A stretch of DNA of 39,101 nucleotides from Psychroserpens mesophilus (GCF_000826645.1 NZ_JXJP01000016.1:1-39101), one strand, 5' to 3'; shown: positions 24,699-33,041, counted from the first letter of the stretch. Numbers and translations are program-made. The notes: generated by a model from the letters alone, not told the origin.

Positions 24699-24809
24699 AT
24701 GTATTTTTTGATAAAAGGTGCTCTTTAGGATTTTACTAAAAATGCTAATTTAGTTAAAAATCCACTTATGTTTTTGCTAAGGAGGTTTGTATATGTTTAA
24801 GTCGTATTG

Positions 24810-24905
24810 GTAAGGACTAAGTTAATAAAGGAACGAACCCATAGGACAACCTGCTGGGAATTTTCGAGTATTGACAACCGATTAGTTAGTTGTACATGTT
24901 GTAGT
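24810..24905. repeat. Intergenic repeat copy 10 (type A)
   Basis: GTAAGGACTAAGTTAATAAA then GGAACGAACCCATAGGACAA and TGGGAATTTTCGAGTATTGA, ending TAGTTGTACATGTTGTAGTA. About 115 bp upstream of the start of the DUF3667 gene at 24698. Confidence 0.8.
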
Positions 24906-24910
24906 AGTAT

Positions 24911-25636
24911 TTAATGGATTATTGCCATAACTAAACTAAATAGGATCATTCCTATAAAAATTTGTGTGATAAAAATCAAATACGTTAATAGTATAAGTAA
25001 TACTTTCTTGAAGGTACTTTTCTCATTAAAGAATTGAATATACACCCAAAAATTATATCCCATTCCCAACAAAAGAGGTAATAAAACTAAATAGCTATCT
25101 CTATCATAGATGAAGCTAAATAGAAAATATATAAACATTTGTTGTCCAGTAATATATATGTTTAAGATAAGATGTTCAAAGTAATTATATTTTGATTTAA
25201 TAAAAGCAAAATAGGATGCGAGAGAAAAAAAAGGAACCAAAATTAATATAAAGTAAGTTTGGTTCTGAGAAATCCATTTCAATAAATAATTGTTTTCAGA
25301 TTTAGCGCCAGACTTAAAACCTGTAATTGCATCATCAATAAATGTTTGGTTTCCAATAAAGTAATGAGAGAGAACGTATAATGTAGAGGTTAGTATTATG
25401 AAAGCCAGAGGTTTAAAATGATTCTTTCTTTTTCCCTCTAAAAACCCTCTTATACTATGTCCAGGTCTTGTAAATAATTCTTTTAGCGTAAATAAAAATC
25501 CACGATCTATTTGAAAAATACTATTAGGAATTTCATCCATTAAGTATTTGTAATTAACTTTTCTTACGTTAGCATTTTGTCCACATGTACTGCAATAGTT
25601 GCCTACAAAATCCTGTTCACAATTTTTACAAATCAT
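24911..25636 (-). CDS. DUF3667 family membrane protein (2)
   Basis: 241 residues: zinc ribbon MICKNCEQDF and NYCSTCGQNAN, then the DUF3667 segment NSIFQIDRGFLFTLKELFTRPGHSIRGFLEGKRKNHFKP, and five hydrophobic helices. The adjacent cassette carries a paralogue in the same orientation, separated by repeat copy 10. The gap upstream (25637-25764) lacks the repeat core, an exception in this array. Function unknown. Confidence 0.87.
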   Translation of the reverse strand: MICKNCEQDFVGNYCSTCGQNANVRKVNYKYLMDEIPNSIFQIDRGFLFTLKELFTRPGHSIRGFLEGKRKNHFKPLAFIILTSTLYVLSHYFIGNQTFIDDAITGFKSGAKSENNYLLKWISQNQTYFILILVPFFSLASYFAFIKSKYNYFEHLILNIYITGQQMFIYFLFSFIYDRDSYLVLLPLLLGMGYNFWVYIQFFNEKSTFKKVLLILLTYLIFITQIFIGMILFSLVMAIIH

Positions 25637-25764
25637 TCAGTTAAATTTACTTTTGATTGCGTTTTTAAATTATTGTCACGGTTATAATATGGTGTGTTTG
25701 GAATGTTTAAGCTCCAAATTTTCAAGGTATTATTACATTCATCTATTGCTTTTATTTTTATTTT

Positions 25765-26097
25765 TTAAAGCAACAATTCCTTTCTAAATTCATAATGTTC
25801 TGCTGTATCTTCATATCTATGTAAAACGCGTTTAGCATTCTCCGGAATATATGCGGTTTTATAATCTTCTCCTACAAAAGTTTTTACAGAATCGAGACAA
25901 TCAAATTGAAGAATTAGAAAGAATTCTACTTCACTTTCTTTTTCTTGAGTAGAAATACTGACCTTTTCTAATCCTTTAACTCCTTTCTTTTTTACAGTAG
26001 GAAAGACTTCATTAATAAGCATGTTTTCATAGACTGGAGCATTTTCTTTGGTAGTCCAGCCTCTCCAGGTTCTTATGATTCTTGTTTTATCATTCAT
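25765..26097 (-). CDS. Antibiotic biosynthesis monooxygenase (ABM)-like small protein
   Basis: 110-residue cytosolic protein with a predicted ferredoxin-like dimeric alpha/beta-barrel fold: IRTWRGWTTKENAPVYENMLINEVFPTV (strand and helix 1), VEFFLILQFDCLDSVKTFVGED (strand and helix 2), and a C-terminal strand EHYEFRKELLL. No catalytic residues can be named in this superfamily. Single gene; repeat copy 11 is upstream. Confidence 0.65.
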   Translation of the reverse strand: MNDKTRIIRTWRGWTTKENAPVYENMLINEVFPTVKKKGVKGLEKVSISTQEKESEVEFFLILQFDCLDSVKTFVGEDYKTAYIPENAKRVLHRYEDTAEHYEFRKELLL

Positions 26098-26159
26098 TTA
26101 TGTTGTGACTTATTTCAAATAATTTCTAAAATTGTCTATGTGTTTGCGGTTGATGAGTT

Positions 26160-26275
26160 ACGTTGGCTGGAACTAAGTTAGTAAAAAGGAACAAACCATT
26201 AGGAAACAACGCTAGGATTTTCTAAGTACATAGAGACTGAGTAATGAGTTATATGCGTCTTAAGTTGTTCTTTTA
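26160..26275. repeat. Intergenic repeat copy 11 (type A, best consensus)
   Basis: ACGTTGGCTGGAACTAAGTT, AGTAAAAAGGAACAAACCAT, TAGGAAACAACGCTAGGATT, TTCTAAGTACATAGAGACTG, AGTAATGAGTTATATGCGTC. Contiguous blocks, closest to the family consensus. On the minus strand TAACTTAG in it is one base from a -7 box, about 70 bp from the start codon at 26097. Confidence 0.85.
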
Positions 26276-26292
26276 ATTAAACAAAAGTTTTA

Positions 26293-26772
26293 TTAATTCT
26301 TAATTCTTAAAGAAACATAAGAACCGTTTAATATTTTCCAATTTCCATTTTCTTTAATTAGAGTAAAATAGTCTAAATTGTTATTTCTTGGTTCACCATT
26401 TATGGTAAAAATGGCATCAGCTCTTACAAACGCTAACATTCCCTTTTCCATATGGACTATAAAATCAGAAACAGGTTCTGTGTATTTTGTTGGGTTATCA
26501 TAAGATTTTAAGCGCTCTAAAAACTCCTGGATTGTATAAGTCTTAGTAATCCATTTTCCATCTCTTAAAGAAGCTCCATATATGTTAGCCTTATCACTAA
26601 ACAGTGTCTGTACAGTTTCTATATCATGATTACCAATAGCAGTTAGAAATTTCTCCACTAAATTTTTAACAATTGCTTTTTCAGATTCTATATCCAATTC
26701 TTCAGCTGGCTGTTGGGCAGAAGCTAAAAAACAAAAGGCGAGTGCAATTAATCGTGTAAAAATTTTTTTCAT
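26293..26772 (-). CDS. SnoaL/NTF2-like exported protein
   Basis: 159 residues with a signal peptide (RLIALAFCFLASAQQ). The mature part is one NTF2-like (SnoaL/DUF4440-type) domain: EKAIVKNLVEKFLTAIGNHDIETVQTLFSDKANIYG opens the cone-shaped fold, and DYFTLIKENGNWKILNGSYVSL is the last beta-hairpin. The domain is clearly related to the N-terminal domain of the protein at 34580-35509 (both have LxDGxW and FTxIKENxxWKILN). Function unknown. Confidence 0.8.
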   Translation of the reverse strand: MKKIFTRLIALAFCFLASAQQPAEELDIESEKAIVKNLVEKFLTAIGNHDIETVQTLFSDKANIYGASLRDGKWITKTYTIQEFLERLKSYDNPTKYTEPVSDFIVHMEKGMLAFVRADAIFTINGEPRNNNLDYFTLIKENGNWKILNGSYVSLRIKN

Positions 26773-26867
26773 TTTTGCTTTTGTTTCGTTGAGCTAAAGT
26801 TTATTTAACATTGTTGTCAAGGCGTTCCAGTAATGATTAGTTAGGCGAAAGGTTTTTAGTCGTTTAC

Positions 26868-26955
26868 TTATAAACACTAAGTTAATTAATTTCAGGTATT
26901 TTCCGATAGGTTATTCAGTAGTAATTAATTATACAACTTCTTTTACTTTCGTTAT
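26868..26955. repeat. Intergenic repeat copy 12 (type B)
   Basis: TAAACACTAAGTTAATTAAT, TTCAGGTATTTTCCGATAGG, TTATTCAGTAGTAATTAATT, ATACAACTTCTTTTACTTTC, running into the stop of the next gene (CGTTATTTC). Nearly identical in order and sequence to copy 15, 8.7 kb away. Confidence 0.82.
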
Positions 26956-27734
26956 TTCATATTATCTAGTTCCTTATCTAACATCTGTATCGTTGTATTA
27001 ATAAAATCTCTTAAGTTGAGTTCATTTATTACAATGTAGTCGTGATTATGTTTATGATGCCAAACTTGATTCTCAAATTCCATGAAATCTTCTGAAGATA
27101 AATTGAGTTTAAATGGTGATTTTTTTTCATAAGTAACTAAATAATTGCTCTTATCAAATTCAAGTTTTTTAGTAAGTTCACCATTTGAAAGCGGAAATCG
27201 TTTCATTAAAAAAGGCATTAAGTTCATGGTATAATTGTCTGACCTAAAAAGTATATCCTCTTCGCAATCTGCTATAAGTGTCAGCCAGTTTCCTAGTTTT
27301 GTTCTAATCTCGTCATTTTTCAAAATGCTTAACTTTCCTGAATTAACAACTTCGCCTGTTATTCCAATTCTTGCATCGAATGAATTGAATCCACCTATGT
27401 TTACCAATGACTGGTCAACAATTTCAGGTACTTTGGTTATTGAATCCGATCTTATGAGTTTTGTGAGTTTAACACAAGATTGAGTTACTTTTTTATTAAC
27501 TTTTATAGATTGGTTTATTTCGCTCAAATTATAATGAAACTCCTCTTTTATAGACGTAAGTAATTCTATTTCTTTCTTATCTTCAATCCGTTGTTGATTC
27601 CAACTATTAATTTGAAGTGCAAGCAAAATTCCAATAACCACAAGAATAATTTCTCCAATCGCATACAAAAGATATTTACTGAATTTATTTTCTGAGACTA
27701 AGGTCTGTCGGATTTTTCTAAAGAAATTTATCAT
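26952..27734 (-). CDS. DUF6090 family membrane protein (copy 2)
   Basis: 260 residues. Shared N-terminal module MINFFRKIRQTLVSENKFSKYLLYAIGEI, a transmembrane helix (VVIGILLALQI) and NSWNQQ; the rest is helical and probably periplasmic (IKEEFHYNLSEINQSIKVNKK). It shares with copy 4 the phrase EVVNSGKLSILKNDEIRTKLGNWL (LVSSGNLGLIKNNALRNLLSSW in copy 4). No known function. Confidence 0.8.
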   Translation of the reverse strand: MINFFRKIRQTLVSENKFSKYLLYAIGEIILVVIGILLALQINSWNQQRIEDKKEIELLTSIKEEFHYNLSEINQSIKVNKKVTQSCVKLTKLIRSDSITKVPEIVDQSLVNIGGFNSFDARIGITGEVVNSGKLSILKNDEIRTKLGNWLTLIADCEEDILFRSDNYTMNLMPFLMKRFPLSNGELTKKLEFDKSNYLVTYEKKSPFKLNLSSEDFMEFENQVWHHKHNHDYIVINELNLRDFINTTIQMLDKELDNMK

Positions 27735-28115
27735 TTGGTTAGTGGTTGGTCATAATGAATTAGAACTATTCTGATATAAGAAATGTAGCTTAAAAAAGGA
27801 GGATGAATTTTCGGATTATGTACAAGCCGAATTTTTTATTCATTATTTTCAGTTTTAAATATATAAAATTGTAAATTTGGTGTACTTGGCTGGTATATAA
27901 GCCTCTTGAAAACCGCGTCATTGCTGAAATCTATTTGTATTGTTGCATGCAGTATTTTTTTTCAAGCCATCAGTCTTAGGCAATACACATTTGGTTTAAG
28001 CCATGAGATCCTCTTAAAACTTGTGCCAGTTAAGTCAGCACAGACCTAGAAATACTCACGTACCTGTTCAAAAGTTATCTTCTCAAATGGTTTTTCAGAA
28101 ATAGTAATTTGTGGA
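27735..28115. other. 381-bp gap with no intact gene
   Basis: The minus strand has only short open fragments between stops, e.g. one ending PFEKITFEQVREYF and one containing IQIDFSNDAVFKRLIYQPST ... TENNE. They are in different frames, so this may be a decayed gene, but I cannot name it. The left edge keeps the DUF6090 leader (GGTTGGTCATAATGAATTAGAAC); the repeat core ACTAAGTTAG is absent. No terminator was recognised for the PepSY gene at 28116. Confidence 0.4.
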
Positions 28116-29258
28116 CTATACTTTAATGCTATCTAAAGCTTTTTTCTTTTTGTAATTTCGACCATACCATAATAAAACTCCGGTTACAGGTAAACTTGCA
28201 GTCAATAAACTAACCAAAAAAGCAATTATTTTTCCTGCAATTCCACCAATTGCACCAATATGGATGTCATAATTCATTCGTTGGATTTTGTCGGCTACTT
28301 TAGCATTTTCGTATTTTCCATAAATACTTGGTGTTTCAATTTCCTCCAAGGTGTTTTGGTCAAAAAACCGAAAATCGGAATCATAATAAAGTCCTTTGCT
28401 GTTTGATACTTCAACGTAAATACTTTCGTCTGCAGTTTTTGGGTAATGCAATTCAAATCCTTCAGCTTCTGGGTTTTCTTTTAGCAGTTTTACAATTAAA
28501 TGATCCATTGGAATTGTTTTACCATCAGCCAAATTTTCGCTTTGATTTTCAGGGATAATAAATCGTGCTTCTTTTTCGCCACCTGTAGATTTGTAAACTA
28601 CATATTTTAGCCAATTATAAGACATCATTGAACCTGTAAAAGCCACAATTATCGCAAGAGAACAAATGTAAAACCCAATTACAGTATGCAAATCAAAATT
28701 TTTGCGTTTCCATCGTGTAGTTTTTTTCCAATCAAATTTTAAACGTTGCTTGAGGTTTTTCCGTTTTTTAGGTAGCCAAATAATGACACCTGAAATGATG
28801 ATAAGAATAAAAATTAAAATGGAAATACCTACAACTTGTTCACCAATAGTTTTAGGAAGCCAAAGTCGCATATGACCTTTTAAAATAAAAGCAAAAAATC
28901 CTGAAAAGTGATCATCAACTTGAATTACATCTCCTGAATATGGATTTAAAAATACGCTTTGATAAAATTCAGGTTCTGCATCATAAAAAATAACTTCGAT
29001 GGCATCGTCAGCTTTTTTAAATACAGTTCCGTGAACGGTATTATTTGGGAATATTTCTTGTGCGAGTTGTTTTGCTTTTGTTGGTGTTAAAATAGGGTCA
29101 TTTTGTGGTGTTACCGTTTTGTAATTATCATAAAGACTTTCAATTTCGTCTCTAAAGGCCCAGCAACAACCGGTTATAGCTACAATAAAAACAACTAAAC
29201 CCGTCGCTAAACCTAAATATTTGTGTAATTGAAAAATTATTTTTTTTGTAGTCATCAT
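28116..29258 (-). CDS. PepSY-associated transmembrane protein (siderophore reductase-like)
   Basis: 380-residue inner-membrane protein with four transmembrane helices at about 15-37, 140-162, 195-215 and 340-362, and two periplasmic PepSY-type segments between them. The signature IFQLHKYLGLATGLVVFIVAITGCCW is typical of the family, and conserved His (LHKYLG, DLHTVIG, MNYDIHIGAIGG) are candidate haem or metal ligands. Located 56 bp after a TonB-dependent siderophore receptor on the same strand; family members next to such receptors are thought to reduce or release iron from siderophores. Either MMTTKK or MTTKK can be the start. Confidence 0.88.
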   Translation of the reverse strand: MMTTKKIIFQLHKYLGLATGLVVFIVAITGCCWAFRDEIESLYDNYKTVTPQNDPILTPTKAKQLAQEIFPNNTVHGTVFKKADDAIEVIFYDAEPEFYQSVFLNPYSGDVIQVDDHFSGFFAFILKGHMRLWLPKTIGEQVVGISILIFILIIISGVIIWLPKKRKNLKQRLKFDWKKTTRWKRKNFDLHTVIGFYICSLAIIVAFTGSMMSYNWLKYVVYKSTGGEKEARFIIPENQSENLADGKTIPMDHLIVKLLKENPEAEGFELHYPKTADESIYVEVSNSKGLYYDSDFRFFDQNTLEEIETPSIYGKYENAKVADKIQRMNYDIHIGAIGGIAGKIIAFLVSLLTASLPVTGVLLWYGRNYKKKKALDSIKV

Positions 29259-29272
29259 TTTGATTTTATAAT

Positions 29273-29302
29273 AAAGAGCAACCTTTAAAAAAGTTGCTCT
29301 TT
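29273..29302. terminator. Hairpin between TonB receptor and PepSY gene
   Basis: Perfect 10-bp stem AAAGAGCAAC/GTTGCTCTTT with a 10-nt loop in the 56-bp spacer. On the minus strand it is followed by ATTATAAAATC rather than a run of T, so it is more likely an attenuating or mRNA-processing/stabilising hairpin than a strong terminator; it could set a ratio between receptor and PepSY protein. Confidence 0.6.
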
Positions 29303-29314
29303 AACTTAGACTGG

Positions 29315-31738
29315 TTAAAACTGATATGAAATGTTTACTAATAATGCTCTTGGCATTTGAGGATTGATTGTTGTCCAACCTTTATAATACTCTTTGTTAA
29401 ATGCGTTATTTAGCTTTAAACCTATTCTATACTTGTCTGCTTGATAAAAAACCGAAGCGTTTGCAATGGTATAACTTGGTAAAATAAAATTGCCTGTTGA
29501 TGCATAATTTATTGCAAAACGTTCGCTTGCGCCATTAAATCCAGCACCAAGACCAAAACCTTCTAAACTGCCTTCTTGAAATTCATAGTTTGCCCAAAAA
29601 TTATACAATGTTTCTGGTCCAGCTTCAAGTGGTCTTCTGTTTAGAATTTCTGTATTGTCTGATACTGTAGTTTCACTATCATTATAACTATAGCCAGCTC
29701 TAATATTTAAACCTTGAATTGGATTTGCATTTATTTCAATTTCAAATCCTTTACTTACAACTTCGCCACCTTGAATTTTATTGAAAGGTGAAGATGGATC
29801 AGTAATTACACGATCTTTTACTTTAATATCATAGTAGCTAATCGTAGCATTTAATCTGTTGTTAAACAGATTTGTTTTTATACCAAATTCCATCTGATTG
29901 GCTTGTTCTGGATCAAAGGTTTGTAAGGTTTGCGGACCATTATCAGGATTTCCAACCAGTTGAGGTGCAACATTTGTAAAACCATTTTGGTAGTTTCCGA
30001 AAACAGATAACTTATCTTTTATGGGCTGATAAACAATTCCGAATTTTGGTGATAATGTAGTTTGATTATAATCATCATCAGGATTTGCTATATCTCCTTC
30101 ATTATCAAAGTGGTCTAAACGTAAACCAACCATTGCTGAAAGATTATCGGTAATATTGAGTACATCAGACGCATATAAACTATAGATGTGATATTTTGAT
30201 TTTACATTACTAACACCTTGTGATGCCAATACTGCATCTACACCAGAAGTTGAAAGTGGAAACGTATCGGTTTCTATATCTGCTGTAAAGGGATTGTCGC
30301 CATTTGTTTCACCATTTGGAGTTATATTACCATAAAAGCCATATCCAGTGCTATTATTGGTTTCCGTTTCGTTAAAATAATCAAGGCCAATAACAACTCT
30401 ATTTCTAAATGATGCAATTTTGAAATCGCCAATAAAGTTTTGTTGAATATCGGTTGTTTGGGTATTGGCATTTTGCTTGTTGATAAATCTAGAATATGTG
30501 TTTCCTTCTAAAATCCCAAAATCAAATAAGTAAGAATAATAGCCTTTTGTTGATGTTGAACTTTTAGAAAGTAAGGTTTGAGATTGCCAGGTATCTGATA
30601 ATTTATAATCCATTTCAATTCTGTAGTTCTGTGTTGGATTTTGTAAGGTTAAATCGTTACTTGTAAATGATAATTTATTATTGTAACCTAATTCATCAAG
30701 ATTTGAAGCCACTGTAGGCGCACTTCTGTTTAAGAATAAAAAGGTTGGATTGGTTTGTTCTGCTTGTGTAATTTCGCCGTAAAATGAAAACGATAATTTG
30801 TTGTTCACTTTGTAAGATAAAGATGGTGCTACAAAAAAAGATTTTCTAAAACCAGCATCTTGAAAACTTTGTTCCGTTGTATAAGCTGTGTTTAATCTAA
30901 AGTATAAGTTGTCATCTTTACTCAAAGCCGTATTAAAATCGCCCACGATTTGATTCAGTCCGTAAGTTCCAGAAGTAAAGGATAATTCTCCACCAGTGCC
31001 TACATAAGGTTTTTTGGTAACAACGTTAATAAGACCACCATAGGAGCTAACAGCATTACCGAACAACGTCGCTGAAGGTCCTTTTAAGACTTCAATACGC
31101 TCAATATTTGCAGGGTTGATTGTTCCGTTTGTCAATCCAGGCAAACCGTTTACTAACTGTGGTTGCACAGAAAACCCACGAAGTGAAAAATAACCAGCTC
31201 CATCACCACCACGACCAGTTGAAGTCCATAATTGTTCTACTCCTGTTGCATTTTTTAAAGCGTCATCAAAATTTGTAACTACTTGCGATTGTAATAGTTC
31301 ATTGGTTACTGTGCTATAGACTTGTGTGTTTTCAATATCTTTTAAAGGAAGTTTTGAAACATATGCTGTTTTCTTTCTCGAAAATTTATTTCGACGTTCA
31401 CCTTCAATTATAACTTCACTTAAGATTTCATTTCCCTCGTAAAGTATAATAGTTCCTAGATTTGTGTTTTGATTACTTACAACTGAGATAGGAATTTCTT
31501 TTGTTTTGAAGCCCAAGTAAGAAATCGAAAGTATATAATTTCCGTTTTCTAAATTACTGATTTCAAATGCTCCGTTTTCATTAGATTGTGTTCCTTTTAA
31601 GGTGTTTTTTAGGTAAATGTTTACTCCGACAAGAGCTGTTTTGTTATTGTCTGTAACAATTCCAGAAACTGTTCCGTTTTGTGGAAAAGCTAGATTGGTT
31701 ATGAGGAGGAAGGTTAAGGATAGTAGTAAATTTTTCAT
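29315..31738 (-). CDS. TonB-dependent siderophore receptor
   Basis: 807-residue outer-membrane receptor. Signal peptide (LLITNLAFPQ), then a carboxypeptidase-like regulatory domain (about 22-105, GTVSGIVTDNNKTALVGVNIYL), a plug (about 135-265, with RGFSVQPQLVNGLPGL and ERIEVLKGPSATLFGNAVSSYGGLINVVTKKP), and a 22-strand barrel ending in Phe (LVNISYQF). The plug phrase is that of FhuA/FhuE/FoxA-type siderophore receptors. It is followed by a PepSY protein. Two Fur-like palindromes flank its promoter (31744-31833). Cognate siderophore unknown. Confidence 0.93.
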   Translation of the reverse strand: MKNLLLSLTFLLITNLAFPQNGTVSGIVTDNNKTALVGVNIYLKNTLKGTQSNENGAFEISNLENGNYILSISYLGFKTKEIPISVVSNQNTNLGTIILYEGNEILSEVIIEGERRNKFSRKKTAYVSKLPLKDIENTQVYSTVTNELLQSQVVTNFDDALKNATGVEQLWTSTGRGGDGAGYFSLRGFSVQPQLVNGLPGLTNGTINPANIERIEVLKGPSATLFGNAVSSYGGLINVVTKKPYVGTGGELSFTSGTYGLNQIVGDFNTALSKDDNLYFRLNTAYTTEQSFQDAGFRKSFFVAPSLSYKVNNKLSFSFYGEITQAEQTNPTFLFLNRSAPTVASNLDELGYNNKLSFTSNDLTLQNPTQNYRIEMDYKLSDTWQSQTLLSKSSTSTKGYYSYLFDFGILEGNTYSRFINKQNANTQTTDIQQNFIGDFKIASFRNRVVIGLDYFNETETNNSTGYGFYGNITPNGETNGDNPFTADIETDTFPLSTSGVDAVLASQGVSNVKSKYHIYSLYASDVLNITDNLSAMVGLRLDHFDNEGDIANPDDDYNQTTLSPKFGIVYQPIKDKLSVFGNYQNGFTNVAPQLVGNPDNGPQTLQTFDPEQANQMEFGIKTNLFNNRLNATISYYDIKVKDRVITDPSSPFNKIQGGEVVSKGFEIEINANPIQGLNIRAGYSYNDSETTVSDNTEILNRRPLEAGPETLYNFWANYEFQEGSLEGFGLGAGFNGASERFAINYASTGNFILPSYTIANASVFYQADKYRIGLKLNNAFNKEYYKGWTTINPQMPRALLVNISYQF

Positions 31739-31743
31739 TGTTT

Positions 31744-31767
31744 TTATTTAGACTTATTATAAATAAT
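31744..31767. promoter_or_regulatory. Fur-like palindrome (proximal)
   Basis: TTATTTA, 9-bp spacer GACTTATTA, TAAATAA: inverted 7-bp arms just downstream of the predicted start site of the receptor transcript. It also reads as a 9-1-9 site (ATTTAGACT T ATTATAAAT), the geometry of Fur boxes. Nearly the same sequence occurs inverted at 31809-31833. Confidence 0.6.
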
Positions 31768-31777
31768 TAATTTTCGA

Positions 31778-31809
31778 CAAAAATATATTTGTCTGTAGAG
31801 ATATCCAAA
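31778..31809 (-). promoter_or_regulatory. TonB receptor promoter
   Basis: Minus strand TTTG (31806-31809), 20-bp spacer, TATTTTTG (31778-31785): a perfect match to the Bacteroidota -33/-7 consensus, 40 bp upstream of the receptor ATG. Confidence 0.75.
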
Positions 31810-31833
31810 TTATTTATAATAATTCTAAATAAT
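31809..31833. promoter_or_regulatory. Fur-like palindrome (distal)
   Basis: ATTATTTA, 9-bp spacer, TAAATAAT: perfect 8-bp arms; as a 9-1-9 site ATTTATAAT A ATTCTAAAT has one mismatch. It abuts the -33 box, so a bound Fur dimer would block polymerase. Confidence 0.62.
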
Positions 31834-32101
31834 AATTTTTAAGCTACTGATTTACTGTTTTTAAGGTGTGCTTTTTTTAATTTAAATATGAAAAGAAACA
31901 AATATCATTACAATATCTGTCAGCGTGAATTTTTGTTTTAGCAGAATTTAGCACTTAATTTTCTGAAGACTTTTTTTGCGAGAAAAATTCTAAAAAAAAG
32001 TCCATTTCTGAAGGGTTTTTGAAGTTCAGAATGCGATTTATTAGATTGTTTATAACATGTTCGTGTAAGCGTTAATAACGGAAAAAGGTATTTGTGTATT
32101 T
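31834..32101. other. AT-rich intergenic stretch upstream of the receptor
   Basis: No gene longer than about 17 codons was seen. The only ATG-initiated plus-strand frame near 31889 (MKRNKYHYNICQREFLF) is too short and lacks support. Beyond the Fur-like boxes I see nothing that can be named. Confidence 0.4.
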
Positions 32102-32125
32102 CTACTAAGTTAAGAATTTCAAATA
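32102..32125. repeat. Intergenic repeat copy 13 (fragment)
   Basis: CTACTAAGTTAAGAATTTCA: only the first half of the type B core remains. It provides the stop codon of the DUF6090 pseudogene (see that entry). Confidence 0.5.
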
Positions 32126-32359
32126 TATTACGAAAGGTTCATTATTAGTCAAAATATCGATTCTGTTGTTTTGTAAATTTTCAAGAAGAACGATTTCTAT
32201 TGCTCTTTCTTTTCTATTTTCATTCCAATTGTTAATCTGAAGTGCAATTAAAATTCCGATAACTACAAGAACAATTTCTCCAATAGCTTATTTCAAATAC
32301 TTTCCAGTTTTATTTTTTTCCATAAGGTCGTATCGTATTTTTCTGAAGAATTTTATCAT
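32105..32359 (-). pseudogene. DUF6090 family pseudogene (truncated, internal stop)
   Basis: Starts with MIKFFRKIRYDLMEKNKTGKYLK, then an in-frame TAA, then continues in the same frame with AIGEIVLVVIGILIALQINNWNEN and about 35 further residues ending in NEPFVIYLKFLT at a TAG made by the repeat fragment at 32102. The N-terminal half is most like copy 5 (36588-37736: MIKFFRKIRYDLMEKNKTGKYLK). It lacks about 170 C-terminal residues. A one-base change (GCT codon framing kept, TAT to TAA equivalent) plus a 3' deletion would explain it. Non-functional. Confidence 0.88.
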
Positions 32360-32379
32360 TGATTAGCGATTGGTTATAA

Positions 32380-32516
32380 TTAAGCACAACGTTTTCAGTT
32401 GTCGGTTTGTGGTGTTGGCTAGGAACTAAAATAACAAAAAGGAACGAGCCATTAGGGAAATCTGATCGGATTTTTCTAATACGCACAGAACGAGCAATAG
32501 GCTTAACACGTTTTAG
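32380..32516. repeat. Intergenic repeat copy 14 (type A, complete with left arm)
   Basis: TTAAGCACAACG (left arm GCACAAC at 32384-32390), GTTGGCTAGGAACTAA, AATAACAAAAAGGAACGAGC, CATTAGGGAAATCTGATCGG, ATTTTTCTAATACGCACAGA, ACGAGCAATAGGCTTAACAC. Complete element about 64 bp upstream of the DUF6090 pseudogene start. Confidence 0.82.
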
Positions 32517-32528
32517 CTAATGGTTTTT

Positions 32529-33041
32529 TTAATTTGAATAAGCACCTGAAGAATAAGTCAGTTCATAACTATGAGTATAGATTTCAAATACAATTCCAAA
32601 TGGATCTTCTACATAGCACATTTTGAAAGGCTTTTCATTTGGATAGTATTCTCTAATGGGCATTCTTTGTTTTCCTCCAAAAGCTATAATTTTTTCAATG
32701 AGTTCTTCAATGTTTGGGTCTTGTACACAAAAATGAAATAGACCAGTATTAAAAGGATTAAATTCAGGTGCTTTTTTAATTCCATTTGGAAAAGAAAATA
32801 ATTCTATCCCAATTCCGTCAGAAGTTGCTAAATGAGCAATTTCAAATTCTGTCCAATCATTTCCAAAAACGTCAATGCACATTTGACCGATAGCAGTTTC
32901 TTTTTCTTTTTTGACTTTTGAAGGTTCCATAATTATGTACCATCCCATTACTTCTGAATAGAATTTTACAGCTTCTTTTATGTTTGGAACTGTTATTCCG
33001 ATATGCGAAAATGATTTTGGATAATTTTTATTAGTTGTCAT
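32529..33041 (-). CDS. VOC (glyoxalase) family protein
   Basis: 170 residues: FSHIGITVPNIKEAVKFYSEVMGW opens the first module, and the second ends with CYVEDPFGIVFEIYTHSYE. The His/Glu metal ligands of the superfamily are present (HIGIT, FEIYT). A WTEFEIAHLATSDGIGIELF segment is typical of lactoylglutathione lyase-like members. Transcribed divergently from an HxlR-type regulator (33163) across a 121-bp gap with a palindrome, so it is probably its target. Likely role: detoxification of a reactive small molecule. Confidence 0.85.
   Translation of the reverse strand: MTTNKNYPKSFSHIGITVPNIKEAVKFYSEVMGWYIIMEPSKVKKEKETAIGQMCIDVFGNDWTEFEIAHLATSDGIGIELFSFPNGIKKAPEFNPFNTGLFHFCVQDPNIEELIEKIIAFGGKQRMPIREYYPNEKPFKMCYVEDPFGIVFEIYTHSYELTYSSGAYSN

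Noticed and set aside
28116-31738. Iron operon as another array cassette
   Set aside because: It is a two-gene operon with its own strong promoter and Fur-like sites, and no repeat core lies at either of its immediate edges.
31889-31942. Tiny ORF MKRNKYHYNICQREFLF
   Set aside because: Seventeen codons, no ribosome-binding or promoter support and no recognisable similarity.
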